The notes under the pieces: generated by a model
The model's input: only the letters and a program-made list of their open reading frames with translations
The model's database searches: none
Told to the model about the DNA's origin: nothing
Position numbers and translations under genes: made by a program
Assembly (NCBI GenBank): GCA_016871275.1
Contig: VFZG01000031.1
Span: 1 to 45,262, forward strand
Direction of reading: 5' to 3'
Source: Acidimicrobiia bacterium
GTDB taxonomy: Bacteria; Acidobacteriota; Vicinamibacteria; Vicinamibacterales; UBA2999
Length of the DNA stretch: 45,262 bases
Part shown: positions 1 to 8,020 of the stretch, piece by piece
Position numbering within the stretch: position 1 is the first letter of the stretch
How the letters are laid out: each line of letters starts with the position of its first letter

Positions 1-386
1 GGTTCTTCGTCGGTTTTGCGCGTTTTGCACGTAACCAGGGCGGCGCCGTTCGGTCTAAAATTCCAGGGCCGGATCGGACTCCCCCATACCGGCGATTACG
101 GATCCGTGAGCCTTTCCCATACAATCAGGGGCCGACGCGTGGCGCCCTGGTGGAGGCCAACGTCGGAAAGCGGTGCTGGCTGTATGTGGGCCTCGGGCTC
201 TGGCGCCAGCTTCCGGCAGGAACAGCTGGCGCATACCGCCTGCCGGCGAATTTACCGGGCCTGCCGTAGGCCGTTTCGTGGTTCTTCGTCGGTTTTGCGC
301 GTCTTGCACGTAACCAGGGCGGTGCCGTTCGGTGTAAAATTTTCGGGCGGGATCGGACTCCCCTATACCAACGAGTACGAATCCGT
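1..386. repeat. Non-coding region with a duplicated ~107-bp block
   Basis: Bases 1-107 and 280-386 align without gaps at an offset of 279 and are about 89% identical by eye. The first 50 bases differ at only two positions; most differences lie in the last third. The second copy ends exactly at the ATG of the DUF1800 gene (387). The 170 bases between the copies hold inverted repeats: CCGGCAGG (213-220) with CCTGCCGG (239-246), and the palindrome CTGGCGCCAG (200-209). One open frame from 16 to 591 crosses both copies, but no recognisable protein results. The block may be a duplicated promoter or leader region. Confidence 0.7.
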
Positions 387-1832
387 ATGTTGGAACACAT
401 TCTTCGGCGTATGGGTTTCGGGGCGAGCCCGGCCGAGCTCGCGGTCTGGAACAACCTGTCGGTCGATACGGTCATCGATCGCCTCCTCAACTACGAGTCG
501 CAGTCGACCGATCACGACTCGAAGATCGGGTTGCCGGAGTATGTCGGCATCACCACGCAGTCGGGCCGGCCGTTCTCGCCGAACACGCTAATCAATGACG
601 CGCGACAGCGCTGGCTGTTTCGCATGGTCCACTCGCTGCGCCCGCTCGAAGAGAAGATGGCGCTGTTCTGGCACAACCACTTCGCGACCGCCTACAGCAA
701 GCTCGCAGGCGCGGTGGGCCAGGAGCGCGCGACGCGCTTGATGGACAACGATCCGAACAGCCTGGCGGGCAGCCCGCCGGGGCAGATCCAGAAGCTCCGC
801 GAGCTCGGCACCGGCAACTTCGCGACGCTCCTCTGGGAGATGGCGAGAGATCCCGGGATGGTCTACTGGCTTGACAGCCAGCTGAACACGCGCACCCGGC
901 CGCAGGAGAATTTCGGCCGGGAGATCATGGAGCTGTTCAGCCTGGGCATCGGCAACTACACCGAGGCGGACGTGTACGCCGCGGCGCGGGTGTTCACCGG
1001 CTTCAATTGGGTGATCGCCGGCGATCGTGCGAATGTCGAAACCAGCTACTACGAGTATCAGTACCGGCCCAACGATCACGACACGGCGGCGAAAACGTTC
1101 ACGTTCGCGATCTATCCCGACGGCGGTCGCACGATTCCGGCGCGCTCGTCGGCGCAGGGCGAACAGGATGCGCTCGACCTGGTGCTGGCGCTGGTGCGGC
1201 ATCCCGCGACCCCCCATCGCCTGGCGGCGAAGCTCTACAAGTTCTTCGTCAACGAAATCTCCGAGCCGGATCCGGCGTTGGTCTCGGCCATGGCGAACGC
1301 CTACCTGGGGGGCAACTACAACATCAAGGCGATGCTGCGCACGCTGTTCACGTCGTCTCAGTTCCGTAATCCCGCCAACCTCTACCAGCGCTACTCCTGG
1401 CCGGTCGAGTACGTCGCTCGCGCCATCAAGGAAACCGGGTGGTCCGGGTTCACGGTGAACAGCGCCATGACGCCGCTGGTGAACATGGGGCAGCAGCTCT
1501 ACGAACCGCCCGACGTCAATGGCTGGGCGCTGGGCCCTGGCTGGATTTCCACGTCGTCCATGTTGATGCGCATGAATTTCGCGTCGACGCTGGCCGGGAA
1601 CCAGCGCTTCAATCTCGCCCGTGACGCGCAGCCGTACCGGCAGAGCCCCGAGCGAGTGCTCGAGTACATGTTGACACGCTTCCGGGCGATGCCGTTCAGC
1701 ACGGCGCAAACCACGGCGATGACGGACTATCTGCGATCGACCACGTGGTCGGGATCGGACGCGCAACTGCAGACCCGCATTCCCGGGCTGGCGAGACTGA
1801 TCGTCGGATCCGGAGAGTACCAGTTCAATTGA
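387..1832 (+). CDS. DUF1800 domain-containing protein
   Basis: A 481-residue DUF1800 protein. Family hallmarks are visible: an N-terminal HILRRMGFGAS motif (residues 4-14) and a central block near residues 171-205 reading REIMELFSLGIGNYTEADV followed by ARVFTGFN. The family's biochemical role is unknown; it is usually encoded directly before a DUF1501 protein, as here. ATG 387 is the only usable start in this frame after a stop at 333-335. No good Shine-Dalgarno site precedes it, and the protein has no signal peptide, so the N-terminus may be slightly short for the family. The start abuts the second copy of the duplicated block, which raises the chance that the original 5' end was lost or replaced. 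Confidence 0.9.
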   Translation: MLEHILRRMGFGASPAELAVWNNLSVDTVIDRLLNYESQSTDHDSKIGLPEYVGITTQSGRPFSPNTLINDARQRWLFRMVHSLRPLEEKMALFWHNHFATAYSKLAGAVGQERATRLMDNDPNSLAGSPPGQIQKLRELGTGNFATLLWEMARDPGMVYWLDSQLNTRTRPQENFGREIMELFSLGIGNYTEADVYAAARVFTGFNWVIAGDRANVETSYYEYQYRPNDHDTAAKTFTFAIYPDGGRTIPARSSAQGEQDALDLVLALVRHPATPHRLAAKLYKFFVNEISEPDPALVSAMANAYLGGNYNIKAMLRTLFTSSQFRNPANLYQRYSWPVEYVARAIKETGWSGFTVNSAMTPLVNMGQQLYEPPDVNGWALGPGWISTSSMLMRMNFASTLAGNQRFNLARDAQPYRQSPERVLEYMLTRFRAMPFSTAQTTAMTDYLRSTTWSGSDAQLQTRIPGLARLIVGSGEYQFN

Positions 1833-1833
1833 C

Positions 1834-1869
1834 AGGCCGTCGGACAGTCAGGCCACCAGGCAGTCAGGA
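1834..1869 (+). repeat. 8-bp tandem repeat that ends in a Shine-Dalgarno sequence
   Basis: Four consecutive 8-mers (AGGCCGTC, GGACAGTC, AGGCCACC, AGGCAGTC) start one base after the DUF1800 stop and run into AGGA, which lies six bases before the DUF1501 start codon. The junction therefore consists almost entirely of a degenerate RGGCNNNC repeat that also supplies the ribosome binding site. Confidence 0.75.
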
Positions 1870-1875
1870 TCGCTC

Positions 1876-3132
1876 ATGAATTTCTCGCGGCGTCAATTCG
1901 TCAAGGGCGGCGTCACGGCATTCACCTTCGGGTTCGCGGCGCCGCAGATGCTGTGCGACATGGCGTTCGCACAGGCGTCGGCGCGCAATCTCGTGGTGGT
2001 CTACCTCGGCGGCGGCAACGACTCGCTCAGCACCGTGATTCCGTACCGCGATCCGTTCTATACCAGCCGCAGGCCCACCATCGCGGTGCCCGCGGCGAAC
2101 GTGCTGCAGATCGGCACCGACGCGTCGAACATCGAGCTGGGATTGCATCCGCGGTTGACGGGCCTGCGCGCGATCTTCGACGCCGGCCGGCTCGCGATTG
2201 TGCAACGCACCGGCTATGCCAACCAGAGCCGCTCGCACTTCACCGGCTTCGACATCTGGGGCACGGCCAATCCCGGCAATACGTCCGGCACCGGGTGGCT
2301 GGGCCGCTACCTCGATTCGCTGAGCCCGCCGCTCGATCCGCTGGTCGCGTGGAACACCTCTCGCGAGACGCCGCGGCCGCTGATGGCCCGGACCGTCGGC
2401 GTGCCGGCGATCACCACCCCTGCGTCGTATTCGTTCTCGAGCCCGAACAGCGGCACGGAAGCGGGCTACGAGCGCTCGGCGCAGTTGCGCATCTCGTCGC
2501 ACGTCCCTGTCGATCGGCCGCACCTGGCGTTCGTGAACAGCACCACGCAGGCAGCGCTCGGCACGCTCGACCGGGTAGCGACCGTGGCCACCTATCGCCC
2601 GTCGCTGACCTATCCCACCAATGGATTCGCGCAGGCGCTGCAGGCGGTGGCCGGCGCGATGAATCGCCAGATCAGCACCAAGGTGTTCTGGGTGCAGACC
2701 GGCGGCTATGACACGCATGCGTCGCAGGGCGTCAACGCGGGCGCCTACGTCAACCTGATGGCGACGCTCGGTGACGGCGTGAAGGCGTTCTACGACGATC
2801 TCAGCAACCAGGGCCTGTTGAGCAACACGCTAATCGTCGTCTACTCGGAGTTCGGCCGCCGCATCAGCGAGAACGGCAGCCAGGGCACCGATCACGGTGC
2901 CGGCGCCAACATGATGTTGATCGGCGGGGGAGTGCGCGGCGGAATCTACGGGACGGCGCCGAACCTGAACACCGATCCCGCCAACCCGACGCTCGAGAAC
3001 AACGCCGGCGACGTGCGGTTCGAGACCGACTTCCGCAGCGTCTATGCCAAGGTGCTGGACTCGTGGCTGGGCAGCAACTCGGTCACGATCCTCGGCGCGA
3101 ACTATAGGGCGGGAGCGCCGAACGTGCTCTAA
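1876..3132 (+). CDS. DUF1501 domain-containing protein with Tat signal
   Basis: A 418-residue DUF1501 protein, a family distantly related to sulfatases and alkaline phosphatases. The N-terminus has a twin-arginine motif (SRRQFVKGG, residues 4-12) followed by a hydrophobic stretch, so export by the Tat system is expected. The conserved C-terminal block runs from DTHASQG through SEFGRRISENG and GTDHGAG to GGGVRGG (about residues 277-355). An AGGA Shine-Dalgarno sequence sits six bases before ATG 1876. It lies 43 bases after the DUF1800 gene and the two form the conserved pair. Function unknown; probably a secreted or envelope protein acting with its DUF1800 partner. Confidence 0.93.
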   Translation: MNFSRRQFVKGGVTAFTFGFAAPQMLCDMAFAQASARNLVVVYLGGGNDSLSTVIPYRDPFYTSRRPTIAVPAANVLQIGTDASNIELGLHPRLTGLRAIFDAGRLAIVQRTGYANQSRSHFTGFDIWGTANPGNTSGTGWLGRYLDSLSPPLDPLVAWNTSRETPRPLMARTVGVPAITTPASYSFSSPNSGTEAGYERSAQLRISSHVPVDRPHLAFVNSTTQAALGTLDRVATVATYRPSLTYPTNGFAQALQAVAGAMNRQISTKVFWVQTGGYDTHASQGVNAGAYVNLMATLGDGVKAFYDDLSNQGLLSNTLIVVYSEFGRRISENGSQGTDHGAGANMMLIGGGVRGGIYGTAPNLNTDPANPTLENNAGDVRFETDFRSVYAKVLDSWLGSNSVTILGANYRAGAPNVL

Positions 3133-3174
3133 GGGCTACGGGCTACGGAACGTTCGCCTATTCGCCCGTAGCCC
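3133..3174. terminator. Inverted repeat between convergent genes, likely bidirectional terminator
   Basis: GGGCTACGGGC (3133-3143) is the exact reverse complement of GCCCGTAGCCC (3164-3174), with a 20-base loop. It starts at the DUF1501 stop and lies before the converging SYLF gene. There is no strong T-tract. The arms are themselves 7-mer repeats (GGGCTAC twice), so the hairpin appears to be built from the junction repeat found elsewhere in this window. Confidence 0.6.
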
Positions 3175-3186
3175 ATTAGCCCGTCT

Positions 3187-3906
3187 TCACTTCGCGTATT
3201 TCGCAAGAGCCGCCCGCCAGTTGTTGACGGCGTCGGCCGCGGTCGGCGCGCCCATGCCTTCGAACACAATCTGGCCGGTGCGGTAGCCCACGCCGTAGAG
3301 TCGTTCATTGGCGTCGCGATCCTGGCGGATTGTCGAGCCGTTCAGCGTCACACCCGCGAACAGGCCGCGCGAGCGCGAGTAGCTGAGAATCTGGGCGCGC
3401 ATCTGGATGTCGGTGGCGGCGCTGGCTTCACGGCCGACCGGTCCGGCGGCGACGCCCGCATCCGCGCCAACCTTGAACTGGTTCTTCACGAGCTGCTCGA
3501 GACCGCGCTGGTTGTTGATCACCAGCACGAGGTCGATGGCCTGCAGGCCGAACTGCGCGCCGACACTGCCACCGGTGATCGTGAGGAACGCCGGATTCGA
3601 CCAGCCGCCGTTCTTCCTGTCACGCACGCTGAGGATGCCGCGCCCGCGCTGCCCGCCAATGCCGATGCCGCCCTTGATCAGCGACGGAAATACGGCAATG
3701 GCCTCGGCCTTTTCCATCACCGAGCGCGGCACCGCCTTGTCGGCGGCGCCCATGATCTCGTCGAGCACCGTCGCCGCTTCGCGGACCCGCTTTGCTTCGT
3801 CCTCGTTGTTCTGCGCGGCCAGGGGGTTCGTTTGTGAGAGCGGCCCGATCGCCGCGAGCGCGGCCACGACGGCGGCGACGAACAGCTTCTTCCTGCGTAG
3901 CTTCAT
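3187..3906 (-). CDS. Lipid-binding SYLF (YSC84-like) domain protein
   Basis: A 239-residue secreted protein: signal peptide in residues 1-31 (MKLRRKKLFVAAVVAALAAI, then a cleavage region ending LAAQ), then a SYLF/YSC84 domain. Family marks include AEAIAVFPSLIKGG, GIGGQRGRGILSVR, PAFLTITGGSVGAQFG and the C-terminal SRSRGLFAGVTLNGS. SYLF domains bind phospholipids in eukaryotes; bacterial members are secreted or periplasmic and of unknown role. Its start codon overlaps the stop of the upstream TIGR01777 gene (ATGA), so the two are probably translated as a coupled pair. Confidence 0.92.
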   Translation of the reverse strand: MKLRRKKLFVAAVVAALAAIGPLSQTNPLAAQNNEDEAKRVREAATVLDEIMGAADKAVPRSVMEKAEAIAVFPSLIKGGIGIGGQRGRGILSVRDRKNGGWSNPAFLTITGGSVGAQFGLQAIDLVLVINNQRGLEQLVKNQFKVGADAGVAAGPVGREASAATDIQMRAQILSYSRSRGLFAGVTLNGSTIRQDRDANERLYGVGYRTGQIVFEGMGAPTAADAVNNWRAALAKYAK

Positions 3907-4796
3907 AAGGTCAGACTCCTGAGCGCTGGCTCCAACGTGCGGTGCGCGAACTGAAATCCCAATTGTGCGGCGGCCGCGGGCACGACGCGCTGGCCGCTCA
4001 GGAGGATGGACGACATTTCCCCGAGCGCGGCCTGCAGCACGAACCCCGGTGCGCGCAGCAGCGCCGGGCGCCGTAACACGCGGCCCAGCGTCCCCGTGAA
4101 CTCGCGGTTCGTCACCGGTGTTGGCGCCGACGCATTGAATGTGCCGGATGCCCGATCGTTCCGGATCAGCCAGATGACCATCGACACCCAGTCGTCGGCG
4201 TGAATCCAGGGCATGAACTGATCACCGGAGCCGAGCGTCGCGCCGAGCCCGAGCTTGAAAGGCAACAGCATCTTGGCGAGCGCGCCGCCGTCTTTCGCCA
4301 TGACGAGGCCGGTTCGCACCAGCACCACGCGCGTTTGCGGCGATTCGGCCAAGCACGCTTCCTGCTCCCAGTCGATGGCCAGCCGTCCAAGAAAATCCGA
4401 GCCCGGCCCTGCCGATTCCGTGATCAGTTCGTCGCCGCGCGGCCCGTAGTAGCCGACCGCGGATCCGCTCACGAAGACTCGCGGCGGACGCCGGCACTCT
4501 GCCATCGCGCGCACCAAGGTGCGCGTCGGCAGCACCCGGCTGCTGCGCAACGTCTCCTTGCGCGCGTTCGTCCAGCGGCCATCGGCGATGCCCTCGCCAG
4601 CCAGGTTCACGACCGCATCCACGCCTTCAAGATGCGGTGGCAGCGAACCCGCCGATCCATCCGGCTCCCACCTGAGCACGTCGCCGACCAGCCCCGCGCG
4701 CCGCGTCAGTAGCAGGGCCCGATGGCCTTCGTCCGAAATGCGACCGGCCAGTTTCCGGCCCAAAAACCCGGAACCGCCCGCAATGACGATGGTCAT
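3903..4796 (-). CDS. TIGR01777 family NAD(P)-binding epimerase-like protein
   Basis: A 297-residue extended short-chain-dehydrogenase-like protein of the TIGR01777 (YfcH) family. It has the Rossmann motif GGSGFLG at residues 7-13, VVNLAGEGIADGRW near residue 65, FVSGSAVGYYG near residue 107 and the C-terminal DUF1731 helix region ending in LGFQFAHRTLEPALRSL. The substrate is unknown. ATG 4796 is placed directly after GGGAAG. The gene is divergent from the TetR gene across a 70-bp region and overlaps the SYLF gene by four bases. Confidence 0.93.
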   Translation of the reverse strand: MTIVIAGGSGFLGRKLAGRISDEGHRALLLTRRAGLVGDVLRWEPDGSAGSLPPHLEGVDAVVNLAGEGIADGRWTNARKETLRSSRVLPTRTLVRAMAECRRPPRVFVSGSAVGYYGPRGDELITESAGPGSDFLGRLAIDWEQEACLAESPQTRVVLVRTGLVMAKDGGALAKMLLPFKLGLGATLGSGDQFMPWIHADDWVSMVIWLIRNDRASGTFNASAPTPVTNREFTGTLGRVLRRPALLRAPGFVLQAALGEMSSILLSGQRVVPAAAAQLGFQFAHRTLEPALRSLTL

Positions 4797-4820
4797 CTTC
4801 CCATCTTACGGTCTGACGGG

Positions 4821-4851
4821 TTGACACGCAGCCGGGTCTGCGTGTTAACTA
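4821..4851 (+). promoter_or_regulatory. Putative promoter of the TetR operon
   Basis: A consensus -35 hexamer TTGACA lies at 4821-4826. A weak -10 candidate (TTAACT or TAACTA, 4845-4851) follows 18-19 bases later and lies inside the left arm of the palindromic operator. If this is the promoter, transcription would start about ten bases before the GTG start codon, giving a very short or absent leader. Confidence 0.5.
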
Positions 4852-4865
4852 ACTGGTTAGTTAAC
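4844..4865. promoter_or_regulatory. Palindromic TetR-type operator
   Basis: A 22-bp palindrome: GTTAACTAAC (4844-4853), central TG, GTTAGTTAAC (4856-4865). The ten-base arms are exact reverse complements. It lies one base before the GTG of the TetR gene and overlaps the predicted -10 region, as expected for an autorepressor site. Its AT-rich composition stands out from its GC-rich surroundings. Confidence 0.85.
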
Positions 4866-4866
4866 A

Positions 4867-5520
4867 GTGTCGCCGCGAAGCGCTCCAGCCGCTACCTCAA
4901 CCCGTGATGCTGTGTTCCACGCGGCCGCCACCCACTTCTCGTCGCGCGGTTTCGATGGCGTCAGCATGGACGACATCGCCCGCGCCGCCGGCGTCAACAA
5001 GGCGATGATCTACTACCACTTCGCCGACAAACTCGCCCTCTACCGCGCCATCGTCGGCGACGGCCTCATCAAGATGAGCGAGACCGTCGGCGCCATCGCA
5101 TCGGGACCGGCCACGCCGGATGCCAAGCTCGATGAGTTCATTGAAGTGTTCGTGCGCATGACGGAGACGCGCCCGTGGATGCCGGCGATGATGCTGCGCG
5201 AAGTCGCCGAGGGGATGCCTCGCCTCGACCCCGCCACGATGGTGCACATGCGGGGCATCATCCAGAGCTTCGCGGCCATTCTCGAGCAGGGCCGGCAGCT
5301 AGGCGTGTTTCGCCAAGTCCATCCAATCCTCGCCTACCAATCGGTGGTCGGCCCCATCGTCATCAACGCCGCGCGTGAGCGCGTCGCCGCACAACCGGAA
5401 CGAAAGAACCAGGACTTCCCGATGCTCGTCGCCATCTCGCGCGAGGACGTCATCGCCCACAACCGGCAAACCGCTCGACGGATGCTGGCCACAGAACGCG
5501 CAGAGAGCACAGACAAATGA
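4867..5520 (+). CDS. TetR/AcrR family transcriptional regulator
   Basis: A 217-residue TetR regulator. The helix-turn-helix is at residues 31-52 (GVSMDDIARAAGVNKAMIYY then HF), followed by a variable ligand-binding domain. The GTG start at 4867 directly follows the operator palindrome, and no Shine-Dalgarno site precedes it, so a leaderless or near-leaderless mRNA is likely. It is expected to repress itself and the overlapping efflux-adaptor gene (ATGA overlap at 5517-5520). The C-terminal tail (ATERAESTDK) is encoded by a CACAGA-rich repeat and is probably not part of the fold. Because the efflux genes downstream are truncated, the regulator may now control little beyond itself. Confidence 0.92.
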   Translation: MSPRSAPAATSTRDAVFHAAATHFSSRGFDGVSMDDIARAAGVNKAMIYYHFADKLALYRAIVGDGLIKMSETVGAIASGPATPDAKLDEFIEVFVRMTETRPWMPAMMLREVAEGMPRLDPATMVHMRGIIQSFAAILEQGRQLGVFRQVHPILAYQSVVGPIVINAARERVAAQPERKNQDFPMLVAISREDVIAHNRQTARRMLATERAESTDK

Positions 5521-6089
5521 AACGACTCGCCACTGCCATCGCCCTTGCCGCCGCTGCCGCATGCTCGGAACCACCGCCGTCAGATCGCATTTGCGTCCCG
5601 GGGCACGTCGACGCGACGGAGGCTCGAATCGGCCCCGACGCGGGCGGACGCATCCTGACGCTCACGGTGAAGGAGGGCGACCGCATCCAGCAGGGGCAGA
5701 CGATCCTGACCCTCGACACCCGCGACACGCAGTTGGCGATCGATCGCGCCAAGGCGGAGCAAGTCGCCGCCGAGGCGCAACTGCGGCTCGTCCGCGCCGG
5801 CTCTCGCATCGAAGACATACGCCAGGCGCAATCGCAGGTTGAAGCCGCCTGGGCCGACGGCCGGCTGGCGAGCAGCGGCCGTCAATCGGTGGAATCAGCG
5901 AAATCTGTGGGCTATGAAAGCGCCGCGCGGGCGCCGGCTTCTTCGTCGACCAGGCTCAATACGAACGCGCCGGCGACGAACAGGCCGATGATGGCGATGA
6001 TGGCGGACCGGCTCGAGCCGGTGACGAGCACGCTGATCGTGAACAACGCCGGGCCAAACACCGTGGCAAACCTCTCTGACACCGCGTAG
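5517..6089 (+). pseudogene. Truncated HlyD-like efflux adaptor (lipoprotein)
   Basis: The open frame encodes 190 residues, but only about the first 115 resemble a periplasmic adaptor (membrane fusion protein). That part has a lipoprotein-like signal ending in an Ala-rich lipobox with Cys16, a biotinyl/lipoyl-like block GGRILTLTVKEGDRIQQGQT, and the first coiled-coil helix (AIDRAKAEQVAAEAQLRLVR). Similarity stops near base 5865; the rest is antisense to the 3' end of the MFS gene, with which it overlaps 5912-6089. Intact adaptors are usually 300-400 residues and are followed by ABC ATPase and permease genes, all missing here. This is a remnant of a TetR-controlled efflux operon cut by a deletion or rearrangement. 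Confidence 0.8.
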
Positions 6090-7216
6090 AAGGCGAAGAA
6101 CTCCGACGTCCGGTCGTGCGGAATCAGGCGCGCGAACAGCGCGCGGCTCAGCGCCTGTGAGCCGCCCAGCACCAGGGCCACCAGGAACGCCAGCAGGAAG
6201 AAGTGGACGGCGGACGTCATGAAATAGGCCAGCCCGGCCGCGAGGATGTAAACGCCGATGGCGATGAAGATGCACTTCTTCGTGCCGATGCGCGCGCCGA
6301 GTGCTCCGAACAGGACGGCGCATGGAATGCCGACGAACTGGACCATGACGAATGCGGCAATCTGCGCGTTCTGGTCAATCCCGACCTCGGCGCCGAACAC
6401 GCTCGACATGCGAATCACCGTCTGAATGCCGTCCTGGTAGAGCAGCATGGCGATGAACAGCAGGAAGGCGTTTCGATACAGCCTGATCTCGCGAAACGTC
6501 CGCGCCAGCCGGCCGAACGCCACCGCGATCGCCGGGCCACCGCCGATCGATCGATCGGGGGCAGGTTCAGCGACGCCGCGAAACAGCGGAATCGAAAACG
6601 CCGCCCACCACAGCGCGACCGCGAGGAACGACGCCTTGATCGCCGACACCGTGTCGGCGAACCCGAACGCCGCAGGCTGCAGGATCCACGCGAGGTTGAT
6701 CAGCAGCAAGACGCCGCCGCTGAGGTATCCCATGGCATACCCGGCCGATGACACCCGGTCGGTATCGCGCGGCGCCGCCACGTGCGGCAACAGCGAGTCG
6801 TAGAACACCAGCGAGCCGGACACGCCGATGTTGCCGATGAAGAACAGCGCCGACGCCAGACCGATGTCGCCCTCGCCGATCAGCGCCATCGCTGCGCACG
6901 ACGTGACGCCGATCACCATGAAGATCGCGAGGAAGCGTTTCTTGGCGCCGCTGTAGTCCGCGATGGCGCCGAGGACCGGCGAAATGATGGCGATGATCGC
7001 CACCGAAACCGTGGTGATCAGGCCAAATCGTGCGGTCGCCTGCGCGGGCTCGAGGCCTCTGGCGGCGTAAGTCGCGAAGAAGCTGGGGAAGACCGCGGTG
7101 ATGACGGTGGTGAAGTAGACCGAATTGGCCCAGTCGTACCAGGCCCAGGCGCGCTGGTCAGGTGTGACCAGCCCGACGCGAGCCATGAGGCGCGCAATCA
7201 TGTGCGCGAAGAGCAT
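5912..7216 (-). CDS. MFS transporter, UMF1/Atg22-like family
   Basis: A multi-pass membrane protein of about 434 residues. It carries the family signature RAWAWYDWANSVYFTTVI close to the N-terminus, and ISPVLGAIADYSGAKKRFL after the second or third membrane segment. About 12 hydrophobic segments are visible. UMF1 members are permeases of uncertain substrate, related to the yeast vacuolar effluxer Atg22. A longer frame begins at GTG 7231, but those codons come from a CACGGAGGCACGG-type intergenic repeat, so ATG 7216 is preferred; ATG 7201 and ATG 7189 are alternatives. It is the last gene of the minus-strand run starting at the TonB receptor. Confidence 0.88.
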   Translation of the reverse strand: MLFAHMIARLMARVGLVTPDQRAWAWYDWANSVYFTTVITAVFPSFFATYAARGLEPAQATARFGLITTVSVAIIAIISPVLGAIADYSGAKKRFLAIFMVIGVTSCAAMALIGEGDIGLASALFFIGNIGVSGSLVFYDSLLPHVAAPRDTDRVSSAGYAMGYLSGGVLLLINLAWILQPAAFGFADTVSAIKASFLAVALWWAAFSIPLFRGVAEPAPDRSIGGGPAIAVAFGRLARTFREIRLYRNAFLLFIAMLLYQDGIQTVIRMSSVFGAEVGIDQNAQIAAFVMVQFVGIPCAVLFGALGARIGTKKCIFIAIGVYILAAGLAYFMTSAVHFFLLAFLVALVLGGSQALSRALFARLIPHDRTSEFFAFYAVSERFATVFGPALFTISVLVTGSSRSAIIAIIGLFVAGAFVLSLVDEEAGARAALS

Positions 7217-7268
7217 ACGCCACGCAGACACGGAGGCACGGAGAAATCTCTTCTAAACGCCAGTGCCG

Positions 7269-7978
7269 CTACGCAGCACCGGGGCCGCCGCCGTTCAGCG
7301 CGCCGCGGAAGTTCCGGCGGCTGCGGTTGCTCAGTGTCACGGGGAGGTCGCTTTCGAAGCGGCCGCTGAAGCTGTTGAAGTCGATGTTGCCGCGTGCGTT
7401 GGCGGGCAGCCGCAGGCGCACGTCGCCGCTGAAGGTGGTGACGCCGATCGAGCCATCCGCCCACTCGCTGCTCTCGATGATGATGTCGGAGCTGAAGCCA
7501 TCGATGTTCTGGCTGCCGGTCACGCCCATCACCGTGATCGGCGCGCTGAACGTCTTGAGGTCAAGGCGCGTCCGCGCCGGCAACTGGAGGTCGAAGTCGG
7601 TTTCGACGACGTTGTCGTTGCGACGCTCCACGATGCGATGGTTGGCGTCGATTTCAGTGGTGGTGCCGCTCTGCGTGATCTTGAGCTTGATGTCGTTGAG
7701 CCGCTCGCGCGTAGCGCGGCGAATGGCGTGCACGACCAGCTGGTTGCCAGTGCCGCCGGTGATCTTCACGTGGCCAGAGAAAGTCTTGAGCCGGAGCGTC
7801 CCGCCGGGGGCATTAGCAGGGCGCGATCGACGGTCTCGGTCTCGCGCGGTCCGCGCGAACGGTCGTCCCGGTCTCGCTGCCCTTCGGCTCGGTGGGTTTC
7901 GCGAGCGAAGCCAACCTCGCTCAGGGCAAGTGGGGCGGCGAGAACGGCCAAAAGGGCGGTGGTGGCTAGGCGCGTCAT
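7269..7978 (-). pseudogene. DUF4097 beta-strand repeat protein, frameshifted
   Basis: Two overlapping frames together make one protein. The first starts at ATG 7978 with a signal peptide (MTRLATTALLAVLAAPLAL) and reaches ETVDRALLMPP. The second continues from GGTLRLKTFSGHVKITGG to the stop at 7269, with the repeated F-S-G-D-V / L-K-T-F-S strand motifs typical of DUF4097 adhesin-like proteins. The switch lies at a run of five C on the coding strand (7806-7810); a sixth C would restore a smooth reading MPPGGTLRLK. It may be a real loss of function, a slippage-prone tract or a sequencing error. An in-frame palindromic repeat (7879-7930) lies between the signal peptide and the domain. Function unknown; envelope or secreted. 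Confidence 0.8.
7879..7930. repeat. Palindromic repeat of the CCTTCG...CGCTCAGGGCAAG class, inside a gene
   Basis: GCCCTTCGGCTCGG at 7879-7892 and CCTCGCTCAGGGCAAG at 7915-7930 form the outer parts, with inner self-complementary sequence between. On the coding strand it reads LALSEVGFARETHRAEG. The same class of element occurs at 38651-38699 and 44656-44690. Confidence 0.65.
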
Positions 7979-8020
7979 ATTTACATCGACTCGAATAGAC
8001 GAGGTCGGACATCCGAGGGT

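Noticed and set aside
16-591. Open frame carrying both copies of the duplicated block
   Set aside because: Runs into the DUF1800 gene in another frame and lacks a known domain; kept only as an observation on the repeat.
588-1766. 392-codon open frame antisense to the DUF1800 gene
   Set aside because: Arg/His-rich composition with no motifs; a shadow frame of a GC-rich gene.
7217-7231. Upstream GTG start for the MFS gene
   Set aside because: The extra codons lie in a dispersed CACGGAG-type repeat; ATG 7216 or later fits the family better.
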